52,949 nucleotides of DNA, taken from the NCBI GenBank assembly GCA_013215505.1, contig JABSQZ010000029.1, forward strand, positions 1-52,949, given 5' to 3'. Numbering within the stretch: the stretch's first letter is position 1; each line of letters opens with the position of its first letter. A program made the translations under genes and the position numbers. The notes under the pieces were generated by a model. The model was not told where the DNA came from. It did no database searches and was given only the letters and a program-made list of their open reading frames with translations. The DNA comes from Oceanospirillaceae bacterium (GTDB lineage: Bacteria > Pseudomonadota > Gammaproteobacteria > Pseudomonadales > Balneatricaceae). Below are positions 1-8,521 of the stretch, piece after piece.

Positions 1-2
1 TA

Positions 3-722
3 ACCTTTATACCAATGGCTTTGGCATCTGTGGACGATACTAAAGATCCTGTAAAAATAGGTAGTTTTTTGACACCTAGATTAATTGAAGAAGACGGAAC
101 AGGTTTATTAAATAAATTGAACAATGCATTATTCATGGAAATGAATAAAAATGTCGAATTAAACCTCTCATCTGTGAATAGGGTTCGAAGAGGTATCAAA
201 AATGGGCAGTTAGATGGTTATTTTCCCGAATTATGGGAGAACCTACCTGGGGAAAAGGCCCAATATGTAGTTTCAAGGACGATTTTTTATAAACGGGTCA
301 TATTGTTCACACTAAAGAGCTCGGGCTTGACTAAACTCTCAGATTTTGAAAATAAACTTTTAGGTGCTGTTGGAGGCTTTTCTTACGGAAAGGGAATAAA
401 GTCTAATCCACACTTGACCCTCTCCTTTCAAAAAGATGACATTACCAATATTAATATGTTATTAAATGGACGGTTTTCTGGTGTTTTAGGTGGTTACCCA
501 GGAACTGTGATAGCAGTAAAAGGAAATAATAGGACCAATGAAATCCATTACGACCTAGATAAGCCTGTCGCTATTTTAGAAAGCTTCTATGTTTGTAAGA
601 ATAGTCCAGATGGCGTGAAACTCTGCAATTCTATTAATAAAGCCATCGAGTCTTTATTACGAAAAGGCGTATTAGAGTTGAATGAAGAGACAGGGTTTAG
701 TCGGTTCAATCCACCAGAGTGA
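3..722 (+). CDS. Periplasmic solute-binding-like protein (SBP_bac_3 type), 5' end outside window
   Basis: The reading frame is open to the left edge. The first visible residues (TFIPMALAS) look like the end of a signal peptide with an Ala-X-Ala cleavage site, so the ATG at 15 is probably internal and the true start lies upstream. About 235 residues follow. Alternating alpha/beta sequence, a GxVGGFSYG stretch near residue 115 and a C-terminal ...INKAIESLLRKGVLELN... helix fit a type-2 periplasmic binding fold like the amino-acid-binding family. No permease or ATPase gene is adjacent, so it may act as a stand-alone sensor or scavenger rather than as part of a transporter. The ligand is unknown. 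The family call is by overall pattern only. Confidence 0.65.
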   Translation, partial: TFIPMALASVDDTKDPVKIGSFLTPRLIEEDGTGLLNKLNNALFMEMNKNVELNLSSVNRVRRGIKNGQLDGYFPELWENLPGEKAQYVVSRTIFYKRVILFTLKSSGLTKLSDFENKLLGAVGGFSYGKGIKSNPHLTLSFQKDDITNINMLLNGRFSGVLGGYPGTVIAVKGNNRTNEIHYDLDKPVAILESFYVCKNSPDGVKLCNSINKAIESLLRKGVLELNEETGFSRFNPPE

Positions 723-1329
723 AATTGTTGGCTAGGGGAAATGCGATTAAGTCCCCCATGTGAAATAATTGTCGCTTAATCACGCTAAGGTAGAATTATA
801 AAGCCCTAATGATGGGCAAAGAACTGTTGACTGATATGGTGAACAGAATGGCCGCTTTTAGCCGATACCGACTGTCGCCAATCACTGACTAACCGCAGGA
901 TCTGACACATAGAGGAAGTTTAAAGAAACTTACCGCAAATTGATATTATGCAGATATTACTCCCGGGATGTGTCTCATTCCGTCTTGATCTTCTGCCCCA
1001 TAATACTTCCGACAACTATCATCATTGAGACTAATAACATAGGATCCAGATACTAATAGGGAGTCCAGCGAGCGATCGAGTTCTAAAAATCAGGCCTGCA
1101 TCTCTGACTCAGTTCATGCCTTTTACAGCAAATCAGAGACGATATGAACATAAAAATCTGATAGATGTTCTGAGACAGATAGAAGTTTCAATGCTAACAA
1201 CGTTGTTTGAATATAGCTGATTCATGCGAATAAAAAAAGCCTATAACTATACAGTAACGCTGAAAAACATCACTGAATGGTCGCTACTAAGAGCCTATAT
1301 TGGCGTTGATGGGGCAGTTTAGACAGCAG
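723..1329. other. Gene-free spacer between two convergent genes
   Basis: No convincing ORF. It holds one copy of a 20-nt repeat (846-865, starting GAATGGCCGCT; second copy at 3135-3154 with 2 differences) and one copy of an 18-nt repeat (1057-1074, TAGGGAGTCCAGCGAGCG; second copy at 27205-27222 with 2 differences). No clear terminator with a T-tract was found. Confidence 0.4.
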
Positions 1330-2208
1330 TCAATCTCCAACCGAGTACCACAGACTCTTGTCTTCGAACAAGGCTTTTGTCTCAGGGCTCAGCTGTGGAT
1401 TAACTAAATCAAAAATTAGCCGCTGGGAGATATTGGCTGAGCTAAAGATCTTTTGAGTGATCGGATGGTTGTACAATAACTGCTCAAAAGAGCCGTCGGC
1501 GATGGCTATTTTCAAGCCAGATTTTATGCGCTGTTGCAGCGATGTATTGTTGTTACTGACAAAGAAGAATACTGGTGACGGGTAGCGCAATAATAGTTTT
1601 TGCTCTACCACTAGTTTTTTATCCTTATGGACGAGAATTTCATGCCATGGCTCGTGTACTCCCCTAGGGAAATAGTCGAACCTTTTGTGCTGCAACAGAG
1701 AGAATAGACTGTTGTAATCTGCCGCTGTGACTACTTCTAAGCCGTTGGCTTGTAGAACCTTCGTATCCGCCCAGTGCAGCCCCTGTCCGGCCGTTAGTCT
1801 TCCGAGCTGCTCTAAACTATCAATTACTGAAAAACGCTGCTGTTCTCCCTGGCGGATAATAAAAATGCGGTAGCTCAGTAAGCCTTTAAGCAGTGGTACT
1901 CTGATGGGCAGAGCTTTTTTTTCACGCGCGCTTGAGGTCATACTCCAGAGCACGTCCAGCTCGCCACTGCGTAGCATTTCAAAGGCGCGCTTTCTATAGA
2001 CAATACGTTTGGAGGGTAGCAAGCTAAGTTGCTGATAAGTCTGGTCAGGAATGGTCTTGTTAAGGACTAATTCAAGCAGTGCCAAGTAGTAAGTTTCGCG
2101 TAAATCATTGCTGGCCTGCGCCGTTGGTATATGACGTATTGTCAAAGTATTCGCACGGCATATTGTTGTTATAAAAACTAGTACTACAGTATAGGCAATA
2201 AGCTTCAT
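1330..2208 (-). CDS. Periplasmic substrate-binding-domain protein (SBP_bac_3-like)
   Basis: 292 residues with a signal peptide (MKLIAYTVVLVFITTICRAN). The rest matches the pattern of lone transporter substrate-binding-domain proteins common in marine gammaproteobacteria: an N-terminal lobe with ...ALLELVLNKT..., a MLRSGELDVLWSMTS stretch typical of the ligand pocket edge, and a C-terminal lobe ending in ...RIKSGLKIAIADGSFEQLL. It probably binds a small amino-acid-like molecule in the periplasm, but no partner transporter genes are nearby and the ligand cannot be told. The start at 2208 directly precedes the hydrophobic signal segment. It is one of four such genes or remnants in this window. 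Confidence 0.8.
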   Translation of the reverse strand: MKLIAYTVVLVFITTICRANTLTIRHIPTAQASNDLRETYYLALLELVLNKTIPDQTYQQLSLLPSKRIVYRKRAFEMLRSGELDVLWSMTSSAREKKALPIRVPLLKGLLSYRIFIIRQGEQQRFSVIDSLEQLGRLTAGQGLHWADTKVLQANGLEVVTAADYNSLFSLLQHKRFDYFPRGVHEPWHEILVHKDKKLVVEQKLLLRYPSPVFFFVSNNNTSLQQRIKSGLKIAIADGSFEQLLYNHPITQKIFSSANISQRLIFDLVNPQLSPETKALFEDKSLWYSVGD

Positions 2209-2330
2209 TGTATTATCTCATTTCAATAAGAGGTGGCATTTGATCCCCAGAAAATAATTATATTCCTCACCAGAACTGTGTGATTTAAAATACAGGTATT
2301 GAATATTGGTTTTAAGCTAATACGGTCACT

Positions 2331-2416
2331 GGAGAGCAGTGACTACTACTATTACTACTACTCATTTGGCGCAGTTAGGAAGCGCCGTCTATCCCACAAA
2401 AACTCGAACATATTAA
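2331..2416 (+). promoter_or_regulatory. Threonine-rich leader-peptide-like ORF with hairpins
   Basis: A GTG start at 2339, 4 nt after GGAG (2331-2334), opens a 25-codon ORF beginning with the run TTTITTT and ending TAA at 2414-2416. A perfect inverted repeat GTCACT/AGTGAC (2325-2330, 2338-2343) would place the start codon in a stem and the GGAG in its loop. A second stem GGCGC/GCGCC lies at 2368-2386. The Thr/Ile codon run resembles leader peptides of threonine-biosynthesis attenuators, but no thrA follows, and a dead minus-strand gene lies downstream. It may be an orphaned leader or a chance triplet repeat. The role is an inference. Confidence 0.3.
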
Positions 2417-2620
2417 TTTCCCTCAGCACCAACAATGATCGCTGTTGGCCGACAGCCGTCGAATGCCAGCTACATCAATTAAGCAGGCTAATCAGGTCCA
2501 ACAACGTAGATCAGACACAGAATAATTTACAGGCTCAGCAGAAATTAGTTAAAGGTAAAGAGCTAGAAATACGGTTTATCCACTCTTTTACTTTAGACTT
2601 CGAATCAAAAAAATGAAGTT

Positions 2621-2953
2621 CTATTCCTGCTCTAGTGAACACCGGCTCATTTGTTCTTTTACCAAATATTTAAAATATGCATCCTCTAAAATTACATAAC
2701 CAGCTGTTAAATCTCTTGATCTTCTGTTTATGAGAGTGTCTGTAAGCAGCTTTTCTGCTTCAGGAGTGAATAAATTCAATTGATGCAAAGCAATAATTTG
2801 ATTCCATTATGAGACTTCAACCTGCCCGATACATGACTCTACGGCTTCAATTTAATGCTTGGCCACCTCATCATTAAACGGTCCAGTCGCGTCAACAAGT
2901 AATAGGTTAGCTTCAGTTTCTATCTCAAATACGCCATGCTCTTTAAATCTCAT
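2621..2953 (-). pseudogene. Decayed small cytoplasmic protein (STAS-like hypothetical family)
   Basis: From ATG at 2951-2953 (MRFKEHGVFEIETEANLLL) to TAG at 2621-2623, one frame of 110 codons reads as a sensible protein except for two in-frame TAA codons at 2852-2854 and 2807-2809. Between the stops the sequence keeps protein-like composition (ESCIGQVEVS, WNQIIALHQLNLFTPEAEK, LTAGYVILEDAYFKYLVKEQ). It resembles short hypothetical proteins of marine gammaproteobacteria with a STAS/SpoIIAA-like pattern. That family call comes from memory of the pattern and is moderate. The two nonsense changes argue for a pseudogene rather than a sequencing error. Confidence 0.5.
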
Positions 2954-3693
2954 ACAACAGCATGTCTGAATAATTCATTCCTTGAATAACAATTATTTAA
3001 CAATAGGATCTCTCTATCTTCAAGAGTGCCAATACAATACAGCCCTTCACGAGCATAAATATTGGGTTAAGCTAGAAATGCAAATGGATATATTAATGGG
3101 GAGGCATATAGAAAGTGCTTCATTCGGACTTTGAGAATGGCCGCTATTAGCTGACAGTCGTCATCGCTAACGGAAAATTCACCGCTTGAAAGTCAGCCAG
3201 GGTAACGGTAAAACTTGGCCGTTAGGAGCCAAACCGCTGTGGCATAGCAGACGATGATGTCGCCTGGTAAAAGTGGATATTTAACACAAAAAAATTTATA
3301 ATTATGTTTAAAACAGATGCTTACAATGTATCCTTGTAAGTGTTGTTGTATTTTAAGAGGATATAAGTAACTGAAAACAAAGGATTACATATTTATGCTG
3401 TGGCTACCTATTCTATAGATAGCCACAGTTTGATTTAATAGCATGCTGTCACCTAAGACTGTTTTTCTGTCAGGCTCACTACCTAGAGAGTCAACCGTTT
3501 TCATCATCTCTTCCTATCGTTGCAAACCTGATTAATCTTTTTGAACGAGATGAGACTCGTGCTTGCGCAGGCGATTCTTACCAGCTTAAGCAAACGTTGT
3601 GAAGTAGAAGTAGCAACCCTTGTATTTCGTTCGCCTCATCAACTATTCAATAAGCGATAATAACGGCAACAGAAGGTTGGTTATTCGCCTTCT
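2954..3693. other. Gene-free AT-rich spacer
   Basis: No supported ORF on either strand. It contains the second copy of the 20-nt repeat (3135-3154). The stretch 3290-3420 is very AT-rich. It ends downstream of the GntR gene. Confidence 0.35.
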
Positions 3694-4398
3694 TCACTCG
3701 GGAAACAGCTTCGATGTGACCGATTGCAGGTGTTGGTGCATTAAGGTCTGGGCTTGATCGCCATCACGGTTTTTGACTGCTTCGATTAGCGCTTGGTGTT
3801 CGCCAAAGCTATGGTGATCTTTTGGCGGATGATCAGGTCGCTGGCGTAGTCTACCCCATACTACGGTACGCCGAAGGGCATTAAGTTGATCGAACATCGC
3901 TAACAAAGCGGTGTTCTGACTAGCTTCGGCAAACAATCGGTGAAACTGGTTGTCAAGCGTTTCGTACTCGCGCCAGGACTTGCAGCGATGGGTTTTGTTC
4001 GAAATCAGCTGCAAGGCATCCATGTGTTGTGCCGTGGCGTGAAACGCTGCTTCACGAGCTAATAGAGGCTCAAGTAACAGGCGAGCTTGCATCACCTCTC
4101 GCGGTGTCGTGTTTTTCGCAATTGCCGTGATCGAGAGAGAAATATCTTCAGATACTCCATCGCCGATGAAGGTGCCTCGACCGACATGACGCCAGATTGT
4201 GCCCTCAGTTTCCAGAACCGCGAAAGCTTTACGAAGTTCGCAGCGCGTCACACCCAACAAATCACAGAGCTTCCTCTCTGAAGGAAGGCGATCATTAGGG
4301 TTTAATTTGCTTTGAGAAATATAGGCCCGCAATTGCACCAGTGCACCTTCAGCCGTGTCCATCTTTACTGTTTCCTTTGGTGAATGAATATTACTCAT
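3694..4398 (-). CDS. GntR/FadR-family transcriptional regulator (FCD domain)
   Basis: 234 residues. The N-terminal winged helix-turn-helix spans roughly residues 17-77 (LNPNDRLPSERKLCDLLGVT then LRKAFAVLETEGTIWRHVGRG, the GntR signature). The C-terminal all-helical FCD ligand-binding domain (about 98-230) carries the usual polar and His positions (DNQFHRLFAEASQN, HQALIEAVKNRDG). FadR-subfamily proteins bind organic acids or other small carboxylates and usually control adjacent genes. It is divergent from the importer/FAH/IDH series and separated from it by a 654-nt spacer with repeated TTGGT motifs, so it is the likely regulator of that locus. The effector is unknown. Confidence 0.9.
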   Translation of the reverse strand: MSNIHSPKETVKMDTAEGALVQLRAYISQSKLNPNDRLPSERKLCDLLGVTRCELRKAFAVLETEGTIWRHVGRGTFIGDGVSEDISLSITAIAKNTTPREVMQARLLLEPLLAREAAFHATAQHMDALQLISNKTHRCKSWREYETLDNQFHRLFAEASQNTALLAMFDQLNALRRTVVWGRLRQRPDHPPKDHHSFGEHQALIEAVKNRDGDQAQTLMHQHLQSVTSKLFPE

Positions 4399-4758
4399 CT
4401 ATGAAATTCAATAGTTGTTTATAAATGACGATCAGTGTTGTTAGCTGACAGTGAATCGTTATTTCGTCGCGTGTACACCGCTTCCCCATGTGACGTGTAT
4501 AGTATTTCAAAGCTAATACTCTGTTTTAAATAGTTTTTGGCAGTGGATTGTATTATCGATATAACGATATAACAATTGTATTTCACGTTTAGAACCTTTG
4601 CAATCTTGCCGGCTGCTGAGTGAGATTGCCGTTATCCGAAAATTGCCGGTATTTGTCCTTTTCTACCGGTAACTTGCTTCAAGCTTTATTTCTATTACGT
4701 CAGTTTCCAGCCTGTAACATTAAACCAAAACCACAATTGATTCAATATACTCCAAGGA

Positions 4759-5011
4759 TTGGTTTAATATTGGTTTTTCATATAAACAACGTTAGATTCA
4801 TTCAATGGATACTTATAGCGCTAAAAATAATTTTTATTATATATTTTTATCTTTATTTACAATGATTTATCATCTAGTTCGCTATGTTTATTGAACATGC
4901 GGAACATGCATGGTTTTAGTAGGAACCGAAAATATTAACTTGAAAATTGGTTTTAATTGGTATATAAAGTGTCTCGTGAAATGCAGTGATTCACAGAAAA
5001 CTACAATTGGT
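4759..5011 (+). promoter_or_regulatory. Candidate operator cluster (five TTGGT motifs) upstream of the importer genes
   Basis: TTGGT occurs at 4759, 4770, 4947, 4957 and 5007, all in the same orientation. Two pairs are spaced 11 and 10 nt, about one helical turn. FadR-subfamily GntR regulators often recognise TGGT-type half-sites, so these are candidate binding sites for the divergent regulator. The assignment is inferred from motif repetition and position. Confidence 0.4.
4940..4968 (+). promoter_or_regulatory. Sigma70-type promoter for the importer operon
   Basis: TTGAAA at 4940-4945 and TATAAA at 4963-4968 are separated by exactly 17 nt. The spacer contains two TTGGT motifs (4947, 4957), where a bound repressor would block RNA polymerase. 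Transcription would begin near 4975, leaving a leader of about 78 nt before the ATG at 5053. Confidence 0.55.
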
Positions 5012-5052
5012 TAAATTGATTTTTTCAAAAAAACAATAACAAGGAGCTTTAC

Positions 5053-6036
5053 ATGAGAAAAATACTAAAACAGCTGGCACTTTCCGCTGCGGTAACTCTA
5101 TCGGCTATTTCAGTCTCCGCCCCTACCTATGCAAGCACGGTACGCATAGCTCTAGGCGATGTAGCATCAGTCGAAACTCTGGCCATGCTTGTCGCCTTAG
5201 AGCGAGCCAAGGAAAAAGGGCTTGATTATGAATTGACCACCTTTGCGAAAGAAAACCTTGCTATCCAGGCGATGATTAGCGGACAAATGGATATTGGTAT
5301 TGGCTCGCCTTACTCGGTGATTCAAAAAACTAAGACTAAGTTACGTAACTTCTTTCAACTTTCTAAACTTGTCTTCTACCCGGTTGTGTCTAAGGAATAC
5401 AAAACCTGGCAGGATCTCGACAATGAACCTTTTACTTTTCACGCGCGGGGAACAGGCACTGAAGCCATCGGTTCAATCATCGCGAAGCGCGAAGGTATTA
5501 CGATTGGCACGCGTTCCTATGTTCCAGGTTCTGAAAACCGCATCGTTGGTATGATGAGGGGACAGTTAAAAGCGACCATAGTTGATATCTCTAATAAAAA
5601 CATCCTACTGAAAAAAGCAGGTGACCGTTTTCATGTGTTACCGGGACTCGATGGTAATGCAAGTGATGAAATTATGTTCGCCAATGAAGGATGGATAAAT
5701 TCAAATCCAGAAGATGTAGCAATTCTGGTGGAAGCTCTGTTGCGAACTTGGCGGGAGATGAATGCCGACCCAACCATCATCGACAAAGAACGCAAACGCT
5801 TTGGTCTACTAGCGGATCTACCTTCAGAGTTACTGGAAGAAGTGGATGCCTATTACCAGGAAGCCATCGAAGCCGAACTGTATGACCCTAATGGCGGTGG
5901 CGCTTTAGCGGTCCAGGCAGATTTTGATTTCTATGTCGAAGCAGGGCAGCTGAAGGGTCCGGCGGACTCTCTGAAAGTTGCTGACTACTGGGACCTAAGG
6001 CCATTGAACCGGGCTAAAGAAAAACTCAGTAACTGA
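5053..6036 (+). CDS. ABC transporter substrate-binding protein (NMT1/TauA-like)
   Basis: 327 residues with a clear signal peptide (about residues 1-27, cleaved after ...PTYAS). The mature part starts STVRIALGDVASVETLAML and contains the pattern of NMT1/TauA-type binding proteins that serve nitrate/sulfonate/taurine-class importers (AIQAMISGQMDIGIGSPYSV near residues 70-95, then FTFHARGTGTEAIG near 130). A strong Shine-Dalgarno AAGGAG (5041-5046) supports the ATG at 5053. It is first in a same-strand series with two permeases and an ATPase, so it delivers the imported solute in the periplasm. The ligand is unknown. The FAH and IDH neighbours suggest an organic acid rather than a sulfonate. Confidence 0.88.
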   Translation: MRKILKQLALSAAVTLSAISVSAPTYASTVRIALGDVASVETLAMLVALERAKEKGLDYELTTFAKENLAIQAMISGQMDIGIGSPYSVIQKTKTKLRNFFQLSKLVFYPVVSKEYKTWQDLDNEPFTFHARGTGTEAIGSIIAKREGITIGTRSYVPGSENRIVGMMRGQLKATIVDISNKNILLKKAGDRFHVLPGLDGNASDEIMFANEGWINSNPEDVAILVEALLRTWREMNADPTIIDKERKRFGLLADLPSELLEEVDAYYQEAIEAELYDPNGGGALAVQADFDFYVEAGQLKGPADSLKVADYWDLRPLNRAKEKLSN

Positions 6037-6109
6037 TCTTTCTCGTGGGAGTGATGGCGCGTCAGCGTTCGTCTGCTCCCTAATAAATCATTAAGTGAGA
6101 GCATGCTTT

Positions 6110-6874
6110 ATGGCTCAATTTATAGTACACCCTCGGACCCTCAAGATACTTTCATTTATCTTGGTCTTCAGTGCCTGGGAATATGCTGGTCGTATCCCTG
6201 TCAGCCCGGCATTTCCCACTTTTTTAGAAACGATGGCTGCGTTATGGGACTTAATTATGGACGGCTCTATGCTCAAAGCATATCCGGAGACATTAAAGCC
6301 ACTGGCCTTAGGCGTTATTATCTCCACTATTTTTGGAATTGGTAGTGGTATTTGGATGGGGCTCAGTCGAAAAGCGGAATGGTTCGGCGCACCCATTTTC
6401 ATTGTCATGCAATCAGCTCCACTTGCCGCGCTTATTCCTTTATTGGTGATGGCCTATGGAATTGGCCTAACGGCTAAGATACTGGTGGTTTGTATTATGG
6501 CAATGCCTGTCATTGTTCTCAATACATTCAATGCTGTTCGTAATACACCACATTCTTTAACAGAGATGGGCCGTGCATTCCAGGGAAGTCAATTTGACAT
6601 TATTATGAAAATCATAGTGCCCTCCGCAAGCCCTCTTATATTTGCAGGTCTGCGACTGGGCGTTTCGGCTGGCTTTATCGGGGCAATCCTTGCAGAGCTG
6701 TTAATCACACCGACCGGAATTGGAGACCTTATCTCCTACAATCAGTCGATTGCCGAATATGGAAAAATGTATGCCGCGATTTTTTCCATCATTGTACTGT
6801 CTGTTATTTTCCTAGAATTACTGGAGAAGGCGGAACACTCATTATTTAGACCGGATAAGAGAGAGAGCTTATGA
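6110..6874 (+). CDS. ABC transporter permease (SsuC/TauC family), first copy
   Basis: 254 residues from ATG 6110. A GTG at 6095 is possible, but GAGAG at 6097-6101 gives the ATG a properly spaced ribosome site. About six membrane segments. The cytoplasmic EAA loop that contacts the ATPase is visible (EMGRAFQGSQFDIIMKIIVP, about residue 150). BPD_transp_1-type inner-membrane permease. Its stop overlaps the start of the ATPase gene (ATGA), showing translational coupling. A second, different permease follows the ATPase, so the channel is probably a heterodimer. Confidence 0.9.
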   Translation: MAQFIVHPRTLKILSFILVFSAWEYAGRIPVSPAFPTFLETMAALWDLIMDGSMLKAYPETLKPLALGVIISTIFGIGSGIWMGLSRKAEWFGAPIFIVMQSAPLAALIPLLVMAYGIGLTAKILVVCIMAMPVIVLNTFNAVRNTPHSLTEMGRAFQGSQFDIIMKIIVPSASPLIFAGLRLGVSAGFIGAILAELLITPTGIGDLISYNQSIAEYGKMYAAIFSIIVLSVIFLELLEKAEHSLFRPDKRESL

Positions 6875-7677
6875 ACCTTGCTGAAAAAATATCTCCAGTA
6901 AACGACACTTCTGCTGTTGAGACACCCGCTGTATCCGTTAAAGGGATTTCAAAAGTCTATCCTGGTGGTGTTCAGGCACTGGACAATATGACTCTGGATT
7001 TTCCTAAAGGGGAGCTGATATCGCTACTTGGACCCTCAGGATGCGGTAAAACAACACTGCTGAAAATCATTGCTGGTCTGATACCAGCGACTTCTGGAGA
7101 GGTTCTGGTTAATGACAAACCTGTGACCCGCCCTGGTAATGACCGTGCTTTTGTATTTCAGGACTTTGCTTTAATGCCATGGGCTACAGTAATGCGAAAT
7201 ACCGCGTTTGGGCTGGAATTGCGGGGAATGGACAAATCTGAACGCGAGGCAATTGCAGAAAAATATATTAAAGATGTCGGCTTATCAGGCTTTGAGCACA
7301 GCTACCCACATGAGCTCTCAGGTGGCATGCGTCAGCGAGTTGGATTAGCTCGGGCGCTGTCAATGGATGCCGACGTATTGTTGATGGATGAACCTTTTTC
7401 AGCTGTTGATGAACAGACCCGACGGAAATTCCAGGAAGATCTGATTCGTCTGGTTGAAGTTGAAAAGAAGACCTTCATCTTTGTCACTCACTCCATTGAA
7501 GAAGCCGTCTACGTATCGGATAAAATTGCGTTGTTGCTGCCCAGACCGAGTCGGGTTTCGGAGATCATTAGACCGGATATTTGCCGCGAGCTTGGACCAG
7601 ATGCGATGCGGCGAGATTCCGCTTATTTAGACACGGTAGAACAAATCTGGAGCTCTTTACGCTCCTATGTTGAATAG
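6871..7677 (+). CDS. ABC transporter ATP-binding protein (SsuB/TauB family)
   Basis: 268 residues. Walker A is GPSGCGKTT (about residue 54), the Q-loop region VFQDFALMPW, the ABC signature LSGGMRQRVGLARAL (about 150), Walker B VLLMDEPFSAVDE and the switch His in THSIEEA. It powers import through the flanking permeases. The start overlaps the upstream permease stop by 4 nt. The C-terminal extension after the switch region is of normal length for the nitrate/sulfonate/taurine ATPase family. Confidence 0.95.
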   Translation: MNLAEKISPVNDTSAVETPAVSVKGISKVYPGGVQALDNMTLDFPKGELISLLGPSGCGKTTLLKIIAGLIPATSGEVLVNDKPVTRPGNDRAFVFQDFALMPWATVMRNTAFGLELRGMDKSEREAIAEKYIKDVGLSGFEHSYPHELSGGMRQRVGLARALSMDADVLLMDEPFSAVDEQTRRKFQEDLIRLVEVEKKTFIFVTHSIEEAVYVSDKIALLLPRPSRVSEIIRPDICRELGPDAMRRDSAYLDTVEQIWSSLRSYVE

Positions 7678-7689
7678 AAGGGGATTGTT

Positions 7690-8442
7690 ATGAAACTTTT
7701 TGGTGTTCATTTACCAATGATGTCGTCCTTGTTGATATGGGCGGTACTCTGGGAGATAGTTGGTCAGCTTGAATTGACTATGCTGCTTCCGCCACTTTCC
7801 TCAATTATCGATAAAATGATTGATATTGTGCCGACTGCTTCGTTCATGATTGCCTTGGGTGAGACGGGTCGGGCATTCCTGGTCGGTACCTCTGCCGCGA
7901 TAGTGATAGGTGTGCCCGTCGGAATTCTGATGGGACAGTCTGTATTGATCGACAGGCTGCTTCTACCTTGGGTCAATATGTTTCTCAGTGCGCCGCTGAC
8001 TGCCTTGGTACCAGTTCTGATGATTCTCTTCGGCATCGGCGAGCAGACGGTCATTATTACCACGACCCTGTTTGCGATCTGGATCATCGTCCTAAACGCC
8101 AGGGCTGGTGTTAAACAGATATCACCCTCACTGGTGGAAATGGCTAATTGCTTTGGTGCCTCTTGGTGGCAATCATTTTCGAAAATTTACGTCTGGGCTG
8201 CACTACCGGAAATTCTTGCAGGAGTACGAATCGGTTTTATCCGTGCTGTTAAGGGCGTAATTATCGGACAACTTTTGGTTTCAATTGTCGGTTTCGGTCG
8301 CCTGTTTGAACTTTACTCAGCGAACTTCCTGATGGAACACTTCTGGGCACTGCTATTGGTATTGTTCTTCTTCGCTTTTTTGATGGCGGAAGGTCTCGCT
8401 GCACTGGAACGCCGTGTCTCATATTATGCGTCCAACCGTTAA
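7690..8442 (+). CDS. ABC transporter permease (SsuC/TauC family), second copy
   Basis: 250 residues, 12 nt after the ATPase gene, with AAGGGG upstream of the ATG. It has about six transmembrane helices and the EAA-type coupling loop EMANCFGASWWQSFSKIYVW near residue 155. It is clearly a divergent paralogue of the permease at 6110, so the importer has two non-identical membrane subunits. Most TauC/SsuC systems use one permease gene, which makes this a slightly unusual arrangement. Confidence 0.9.
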   Translation: MKLFGVHLPMMSSLLIWAVLWEIVGQLELTMLLPPLSSIIDKMIDIVPTASFMIALGETGRAFLVGTSAAIVIGVPVGILMGQSVLIDRLLLPWVNMFLSAPLTALVPVLMILFGIGEQTVIITTTLFAIWIIVLNARAGVKQISPSLVEMANCFGASWWQSFSKIYVWAALPEILAGVRIGFIRAVKGVIIGQLLVSIVGFGRLFELYSANFLMEHFWALLLVLFFFAFLMAEGLAALERRVSYYASNR

Positions 8443-8467
8443 TGTTTTTATTAGCCCCATTTAAATC

Positions 8468-8489
8468 CTGCTGCCAGCAATGGCAGCAG
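8468..8489 (+). other. Intercistronic hairpin between permease and FAH gene
   Basis: Perfect 9-bp stem CTGCTGCCA/TGGCAGCAG with a GCAA tetraloop, followed by TTTCATG rather than a long T-run. The GNRA-type loop and position suggest an mRNA-stabilising or processing hairpin, or a weak terminator, that would let the importer and enzyme genes be expressed at different levels. Confidence 0.6.
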
Positions 8490-8521
8490 TTTCATGTAAA
8501 CATTTAGTATAAGGATCCATA

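Noticed and set aside
2299-2616. A 105-codon ORF with a run of six tyrosines
   Set aside because: The run comes from a TAC/ACT triplet repeat, the rest has no protein-like pattern, and a Thr-rich frame with a ribosome site overlaps it.
4620-4865. 81-codon ORF in the GntR/importer spacer
   Set aside because: Very AT-rich, no ribosome site, and it overlaps the operator-like repeats.
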